Below are positions 59,565 to 64,000 of a stretch of 64,000 nt of DNA, piece after piece. The stretch is from assembly GCA_016207825.1 (NCBI GenBank), contig JACQZI010000007.1:186001-250000 (forward strand). The letters run 5' to 3'. The notes beneath the pieces are model-generated. The model made no database searches. It was not told the origin of the DNA and was given only the letters and a program-made list of their open reading frames with translations. The DNA comes from Planctomycetota bacterium (GTDB lineage Bacteria; Planctomycetota; MHYJ01; JACQXL01; JACQZI01). A program made the translations under genes and the position numbers. How positions within the stretch are numbered: the stretch's first letter is position 1; each line of letters starts with the position of its first letter.

Positions 59565-60149
59565 TTAGTTAAGGCTGGAAAGGTAGGGTTTTTTCACCTT
59601 TAAGGAGAGGACGTAATAGACCCTGGAACGGGAGCAATCCATCTGGGCGGCGGTTTCGTCTATCTCTCCTTTATTGTGGTAAAAGGCGATGATGATATCC
59701 CGGTCCCCGGCCTTCAGGCGCAGTGTAATCCGGGTGATGAGCGTGATGATTTCCCTGGTGGTAAAGGAGATATGGCCTTCATCCGTAAAATGGACGAGCC
59801 AACTGTAATCATGGCGGACGGTTTTAAGGATATTGGCAAGCCGCGATTTTGGGATATCGCATTCTTCGCAGGCCTTGCGCCATTTGAAATTATTGTAATA
59901 GAGGCATTGGATGACGGGTAAATCTTCGGGCAGGTGTATGTATATGCGCGCGACCAGGTATGCTATTTCCCTGACCGTGAAGGGCTGTTTTTGGCTTGCA
60001 GGCTTTCCATGGAAGAACCTGCGGTCGAGCTCTTCCTGGGAAAATTCGTTGTTATCTCCGTAAGAATTACTGCCATCGTCATAAAAGCGGTGCGTGCACC
60101 ATGCGCCATCACCATCCTTTCCGGCTCCGCCCGTTCGATATAATATCAA
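59565..60149 (-). CDS. Duplicated sigma-region-4-like helix-turn-helix protein
   Basis: A 194-residue protein. Two similar modules of about 65 residues are visible: PFTVREIAYLVARIYIHLPE, and SFTTREIITLITRITLRLKA with IDETAAQMDCSRSRVYYVLS. Each has the layout of a sigma-70 region 4 helix-turn-helix, so DNA binding is likely. No ATG occurs in the N-terminal part; a TTG at 60149 within a REP-like element is the only listed start, so the true beginning is uncertain. It could regulate the protease operon downstream. Confidence 0.55.
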   Translation of the reverse strand: MILYRTGGAGKDGDGAWCTHRFYDDGSNSYGDNNEFSQEELDRRFFHGKPASQKQPFTVREIAYLVARIYIHLPEDLPVIQCLYYNNFKWRKACEECDIPKSRLANILKTVRHDYSWLVHFTDEGHISFTTREIITLITRITLRLKAGDRDIIIAFYHNKGEIDETAAQMDCSRSRVYYVLSLKVKKPYLSSLN

Positions 60150-60185
60150 TCGGGCGTCCCGGCGAATGCCGGGGCAATTCCTATT
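60148..60185. repeat. REP-like element
   Basis: CCCGGCGAATGCCGGGGCAA next to AATCGGGCGT is a further member of the dispersed palindromic family. Confidence 0.6.
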
Positions 60186-60440
60186 CCCGATTTACATAAC
60201 CGCCGAGCCAGGGCCTCCGTTTTACAGCGCATTTGCCGTAAAGGTGGTACTTCATATTACTTATATAGCAAATATCGTGCCATGCGCCTTAAAAGACCGT
60301 TTAAAACGTTTTTATCCGCTTATTTCCCTTTAAACCTTTTTTTTTAGCCAAATTAGTGTAAAAAGGGTTTACAAAACCGCAAAGAAACTTTACATTTTCT
60401 GCGGGGTTAAAATAAAGATGTGCCAAATTATGATTTTCTG

Positions 60441-60468
60441 TTGACAATATCAAAAAAGGGGGTATAAT
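60441..60468 (+). promoter_or_regulatory. Perfect-consensus sigma-70 promoter
   Basis: TTGACA at 60441-60446 and TATAAT at 60463-60468 have a 16-base spacer. No intact start codon follows in the reading frame downstream, so the product is unclear. The preceding stretch 60186-60440 is AT-rich with no gene. Confidence 0.65.
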
Positions 60469-60469
60469 C

Positions 60470-60598
60470 GCCAAAAAGGACGGCCGTGGCTGGCTGGCAA
60501 AGGAAGGCAAGATTGTGATTATCGACGATAAAAAGGGCAAGACCATCTGCCTGACTAAAGCCGAGGCAAACGAATACCAGAAACAGGCGGGGGTGTGA
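60470..60598 (+). pseudogene. Start-less remnant or unusual small frame after a strong promoter
   Basis: Forty-two codons read AKKDGRGWLAKEGKIVIIDD, then KKGKTICLTKAEANEYQKQ, then AGV and TGA. There is no ATG, GTG or TTG in frame after the upstream stop. The DNA ends match those of the fragment after acsB (14332-14433), so both look like decayed copies of one family. Confidence 0.4.
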
Positions 60599-60628
60599 GT
60601 TAAAAGCTTTATAGCCATCTTAAATATA

Positions 60629-60657
60629 TTGCATTACTGATAGTCTTTTTATATAAT
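60629..60657 (+). promoter_or_regulatory. Leaderless promoter of the TIGR04255 operon
   Basis: TTGCAT at 60629-60634 and TATAAT at 60652-60657 have a 17-base spacer. The ATG at 60666 lies where transcription is expected to start, and no Shine-Dalgarno sequence is present. Confidence 0.5.
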
Positions 60658-60665
60658 TAATAACC

Positions 60666-61415
60666 ATGGTTGATACAATCCATTTCCCTAACGCCCCTAT
60701 TGTCGAAGCGCTATTAGACATTAGAGTTGATCTTCCCAAAGAAGTTGACCTAAAAACCTTATTGCCTTTTCATGATGAGATAAAAAAAGACTTTCCTGCA
60801 AAAAAAGAACAGTTTTCTTGGCAGGTAGATTTTAAAATGGGTCCTGGTAAACTCCCAGAGTCTCAACAACCCAAAGGCGGAACAATAGGATATTTGTTTA
60901 ACTCAGCCGACGGCAAGAAAATTGTTCAGGCAACACAAAACGGCTTTACTTTTAATATGCTAAAACCTTATACGGATTGGAAATCATTTAGCGCCGAAGC
61001 AAAAGCATTATGGCAAAAATATATTAAAATCGCCAAACCAGTTAAGGTGTCCAGGATTGCTCTCCGATATATAAATAGGATAGAGATACCGTTCCCGTTT
61101 AATGCTTTTAAAGAATATATTTTAACTATTCCTGAAATAGCTCAGGGAATACCTAATGGCCTTTCCGAATTTCTAATGCGTTTAGTAATCCCTATGCCGG
61201 AGATGGAAACGACAGCTATTATTACCGAAACAATTGATAAAATGGACAATAAAACGACTAAATTGCCTTTAATATTTGATATTGATGTTTATAAAATGAA
61301 ACCCTTTGAACCATCGTCAGATAATATATGGACTGAAATGGAACATTTGCATAAATTCAAAAATGATATTTTCTTTAATAGCCTTACTGATAAAACAAAG
61401 GAGTTATTTAAATGA
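60666..61415 (+). CDS. TIGR04255 family protein
   Basis: A 249-residue soluble protein. The opening HFPNAPIVEALLDIRVDLPK, the middle SRIALRYINRIEIPFP, and the end DKTKELF are the recurring landmarks of TIGR04255 proteins, whose function is unknown. They are patchily distributed and often lie in accessory islands. It is first of three tightly linked genes and overlaps the next by ATGA. The island is visibly richer in A+T than the rest of the window. Confidence 0.82.
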   Translation: MVDTIHFPNAPIVEALLDIRVDLPKEVDLKTLLPFHDEIKKDFPAKKEQFSWQVDFKMGPGKLPESQQPKGGTIGYLFNSADGKKIVQATQNGFTFNMLKPYTDWKSFSAEAKALWQKYIKIAKPVKVSRIALRYINRIEIPFPFNAFKEYILTIPEIAQGIPNGLSEFLMRLVIPMPEMETTAIITETIDKMDNKTTKLPLIFDIDVYKMKPFEPSSDNIWTEMEHLHKFKNDIFFNSLTDKTKELFK

Positions 61416-61849
61416 CTAGTTTTACTCTTACATGGCCATGTTCAAATATTAGGAATTATCAAGATTTAGGTCGTAGTAAGGAAGCCTCTATAACAAAAGA
61501 AAGATATAAAGAAGCATTACAAGATCCGGATTATTATGAAATCCCTGTATCAAGACGTAGTTTAGCTCAAGAATTTTATGGCCTATCTTCCGAATGGCAA
61601 AAGGATGTAAAACACTTTTCTTCTGTTACTGAAATGGCATTACATCCGGCGTATCAACAAATTATTGGTTTGGGGAAAGACGTGCTCCCATTAATACTTA
61701 ATGAACTTACTCAGCAATCTAGTCATTGGTTTTGGGCGCTTAAAGCTATTACCGGAATAGACCCTGTTCCTACGAACCAACGAGGCAATATACGCCAAAT
61801 GACACAAGCATGGTTACTGTGGGCTAAAGAGAATAAAATAAATTATTAA
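61412..61849 (+). CDS. Hypothetical protein of the TIGR04255 operon
   Basis: A 145-residue protein. Its C-terminal half has a pattern I have seen in accessory-island proteins (LPLILNELTQQSSHWFWALK, then AITGIDPVP and AWLLWAKEN), a small helical unit of unknown role. The N-terminal half is charged and has YYEIPVSRRSLAQEFYGLSS. It overlaps the upstream gene by four bases and precedes the DUF7689 gene by three bases, so the three proteins are probably made together. Confidence 0.7.
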   Translation: MTSFTLTWPCSNIRNYQDLGRSKEASITKERYKEALQDPDYYEIPVSRRSLAQEFYGLSSEWQKDVKHFSSVTEMALHPAYQQIIGLGKDVLPLILNELTQQSSHWFWALKAITGIDPVPTNQRGNIRQMTQAWLLWAKENKINY

Positions 61850-61852
61850 TAC

Positions 61853-62311
61853 ATGCCTCTTCCTATTATTACTAGTCCAGAAACTGCCGAATATAATTGT
61901 ATTGCGTGGGCTGCCGAAGAAAATACCCGCTGGTGGGAACCCGACCCAATGGATCTTTATTATTGGCCAGATAATATTCCTCGCGAATTAACATTAGAAG
62001 CTTTTAGAGAAGCGTATAAAACTTTAGGATATGAACGGTGTTATGATGCTAATTTAGAAGAAAGATTCCAAAAAATAGCAATCTATATAAAAAATAAAAG
62101 ACCAACTCATGCCGCAAGACAATTAAACAATGGGAATTGGACAAGCAAACTTGGACCATCTTTTGATATTGAACATGAATTTATTAAAAACTGGTCTGGT
62201 GTAATATATTGGCTTGATGGCGAACCACATGATTTATCCGGTTATGGAAAGTTAGGGTGTATTTTAAAAAGACCGGTTTCTTTGAATTCCGGTAATGCCA
62301 TAGTGAATTAG
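61853..62311 (+). CDS. DUF7689-type protein, possible cysteine peptidase-like fold
   Basis: A 152-residue protein with strongly conserved-looking pieces: YNCIAWAAEENTRWWEPD, ELTLEAFREAYKTLGYERC, PTHAARQLNNGNWTSKLG, DIEHEFIKNWSG and LGCILKRP. Cys16 in N-C-x-A-W-A and His86 in T-H-A-A-R-Q are spaced as in papain-like (NlpC/P60-type) cysteine enzymes; this is a suggestion from pattern only. It ends the three-gene operon. A 22-bp repeat array begins 296 bases after its stop. Confidence 0.72.
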   Translation: MPLPIITSPETAEYNCIAWAAEENTRWWEPDPMDLYYWPDNIPRELTLEAFREAYKTLGYERCYDANLEERFQKIAIYIKNKRPTHAARQLNNGNWTSKLGPSFDIEHEFIKNWSGVIYWLDGEPHDLSGYGKLGCILKRPVSLNSGNAIVN

Positions 62312-62470
62312 CCTCCCTTTAGGGATTTACTTCATAAACCATCCTTTCCCTTTTTCCGTGTAATCTGCGGAGCGAAGCGAACGTTCCAACTAATTGTTTG
62401 GGTGGCAAAAACACCCAAAACCTGGCTTCAGATTTTCTAACCCACTATTTTATAACACCTTGGATAAAGA

Positions 62471-62533
62471 TGGGGGGCTATAGTCCCCCGAAGCGCAGCG
62501 TAGGGGGGTAGATACCCTATCCCCCCTCCCCCT
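62471..62533. repeat. G/C-run hairpins before the second array
   Basis: TGGGGGGCTATAGTCCCCC and TAGGGGGGTAGATACCCTAT followed by CCCCCC form two adjacent strong hairpins. The surrounding stretch 62312-62606 holds no gene. Confidence 0.55.
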
Positions 62534-62606
62534 GACCCTGATATCCTGCCCATCCTGATTTATATCTCCCCCCATTTTAATTGAAATCTCCCCTCCCCTT
62601 GGCCAC

Positions 62607-62826
62607 TAATAGGAGCCCTATGGTGAAGTAATAGGAATCCTATGGTGTGATAATAGGAACCCTATAGCGAAGTAATAGGAATCCTAATGTGTGGTAATAG
62701 GAGCCCTAAGGTGAAGCAATAGGAATCCTAAAGAGTGATAATAGGAACCCTATAGAAAGCTAATAGGAATCCTATGGTGTAGTAATAGGAGCCCTATGGT
62801 GAAGTAATAGGAATCCTAGAAGAAAA
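62607..62826. repeat. Tandem array of ten 22-bp palindromic units with 88-bp higher order
   Basis: Ten contiguous 22-base units begin at 62607, 62629, 62651 and so on to 62805. The core is TAATAGGAGCCCTATGGTGA, and ATAGG-AGC-CCTAT is palindromic. The variable centre cycles GAGCCC, GAATCC, GAACCC, GAATCC and then repeats, so units 1, 5 and 9 match, as do 3 and 7 and all even units. There are no unique spacers. Bases 62827-62981 contain nothing recognisable. Confidence 0.9.
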
Positions 62827-62981
62827 TAATCTCCCTACCCCCAGAAATTCATCCACCCCTTGCGGGAAAAATAGTAAATTTTATATGGGCTATAATCCGG
62901 AATCGGGATGATTCATCTTTGTCGGCTACTAAATAGAGGGTTACGAAAGGCGGCAATCACCGGAGTGAGCGTTATCTGGAA

Positions 62982-64000
62982 TCACGTAACGCTGTTGCCG
63001 TTACCGTTGCCATTATTTTTCAATGCCCGGCGCTCCACGGTGAAAACCCCCAGCACCATAAAGATATTGGAAAGCAATATCACCAGAATCGTATATGTGA
63101 CGAAGTTTTCCGTGCCGGGTATTTTAAACGCGGCCGGCAATGAAGCCACTACCGCGGATGCCAACCCGCGCGGCAACATGGTAAAAAATGTAAATCTCTC
63201 GGCACGCATCGGCTTATATACGGCGCATAATATCCAGACAAACAGATACCTTACTATAATGAGGCTTCCCGAGATAAGCAGGGCATCCCGCAGGATTTCC
63301 GTATGCCGGAACAAATCCCGGGAAATAAGCAATCCCATATAGACAAAGAAATACGTCCGGACAAAAAATGTGAATTCACCGTGGAACTCCTCTATCTTGC
63401 CGTTAAGGGTGAAGGTTTTGGAAGTGTCAAAGACCCTTAAGAACCTGGTGCCATTGCGCAAGACCAGCCCGAAAGTAAAGGCCGCTACGGCGCCGCTACC
63501 CTTACTCATTTCCACCAGCCCAAACAAGACCAAAACCGCCGCCATGGTAGTCATATAGGAAAGGGCGGATATTTTGACGCTTTCCAGCGCCTTCATCCAG
63601 ACCAGCCCGAAAAGCACGCCAGCGACTATGGCAATGGAAAAAGAGCCGACCAGCGAATTAAGGATTTTTGATGCCTGAATTTGCCCCATCAGGCTGATAT
63701 CTATCAATACCAAAACCCCGATGAGCGCGAAGATTTCCGTTAAAACTGATTCTATGCTGATAATGGAGCGGGTTTCCTCCCGCGAATTCATCTTGGTAAT
63801 AAGCGGAAGGATTATCGCCGGGCTGGTGCACCCAACGATACAGCCCAATATCAGGCTGTTTAAAACAGAAATACCGATGACCTGTGTGCCAATCAAATAA
63901 AGCGCGAAAACGGAAAAAGCAAACGTCCCGATGCTCAATCCAATGCCGCCGATAAAATATTTTATGATAGAATCGAAGGAAAGATGCATCCCGCCTTCAA
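62982..64000 (-). CDS. Na+/H+ antiporter of the CPA family, N-terminus cut by window edge
   Basis: The frame is open to the right edge (E-G-G before the first visible Met), so the listed Met at 63989 is internal: EGGMHLSFDSIIKYFIGGIG matches the F-x-GG-L segment of cation/proton antiporters. At least ten hydrophobic segments are visible. Other family landmarks are GCTSPAIILPLI, SIESVLTEIFALIG and FFTMLPRGLASAVVA. The C-terminus ends in an NGNGNGN run. It exchanges monovalent cations for protons; the ion is not determined. Confidence 0.87.
   Translation of the reverse strand, partial: EGGMHLSFDSIIKYFIGGIGLSIGTFAFSVFALYLIGTQVIGISVLNSLILGCIVGCTSPAIILPLITKMNSREETRSIISIESVLTEIFALIGVLVLIDISLMGQIQASKILNSLVGSFSIAIVAGVLFGLVWMKALESVKISALSYMTTMAAVLVLFGLVEMSKGSGAVAAFTFGLVLRNGTRFLRVFDTSKTFTLNGKIEEFHGEFTFFVRTYFFVYMGLLISRDLFRHTEILRDALLISGSLIIVRYLFVWILCAVYKPMRAERFTFFTMLPRGLASAVVASLPAAFKIPGTENFVTYTILVILLSNIFMVLGVFTVERRALKNNGNGNGNSVT

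Overview
The window reads as one contig of a diderm, probably anaerobic bacterium of the Planctomycetota (Brocadiia-like) or a close relative. I infer this from the combination of a bifunctional-type CO dehydrogenase and acetyl-CoA synthase, type II pseudopilins enlarged with LamG domains, a membrane-anchored squalene-cyclase-fold protein, a SecD-SecF fusion, ThyX, several lipoproteins and vWA proteins, and a heavy load of dispersed palindromic repeats. No single gene proves the phylum. I saw no rRNA, tRNA, CRISPR array, transposase or integrase.

Layout. 1-2.7 kb: the end of murJ, a lipoprotein carrying a GspG domain, a half-size EamA transporter and an orphan membrane protein. 2.7-9.4 kb: a minus-strand operon of four pseudopilins (H, K, J, I types). 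9.5-14.4 kb: acsA and acsB of the Wood-Ljungdahl pathway, split by a repeat-flanked four-helix-bundle gene. 14.4-16.6 kb: an AT-rich island with a HEPN-motif protein and a 22-bp tandem array. 16.6-28 kb: an ABC exporter, thyX, a PAS-LuxR regulator, a candidate structured RNA, an aminotransferase with rdgB, a lipoprotein serpin, an FKBP, a DUF11 lipoprotein set, nifS and trxB. 28-34.2 kb: a squalene-cyclase-fold protein and a five-gene ECF sigma / zinc-finger anti-sigma / LTxxQ / coiled-coil envelope cluster. 34.2-44.5 kb: mnmE, tmk, a TPR protein, two-subunit aconitase X, a CocE-like hydrolase, a frameshifted M19 dipeptidase, DUF559, DUF192 and DUF2284 genes. 44.7-57 kb: yajC-secDF, a vWA-LysM pair, NAD kinase, a HEAT-vWA protein, rnpA-yidD, a Gfo/Idh oxidoreductase, mgtE and homospermidine synthase. 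57-60.2 kb: an operon with a membrane-anchored trypsin-like protease. 60.4-62.9 kb: a second AT-rich island (a TIGR04255 / hypothetical / DUF7689 operon) followed by a second 22-bp array. 63-64 kb: a Na+/H+ antiporter cut by the window edge.

The most unusual signal is the repeat landscape. Three unrelated small orphan genes (four-helix bundle, DUF559, and a 155-residue unknown) each lie between inverted copies of their own short repeat, and gene-less copies of the same repeats lie elsewhere in the window. Repeats also sit in frame inside acsB, mnmE, aconitase X, a DUF2284 gene and, four times, a protease. Two separate 22-bp palindromic tandem arrays each lie directly downstream of AT-rich accessory genes. 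Several genes have a consensus sigma-70 promoter placed so that the transcript would start at, or within a few bases of, the start codon.
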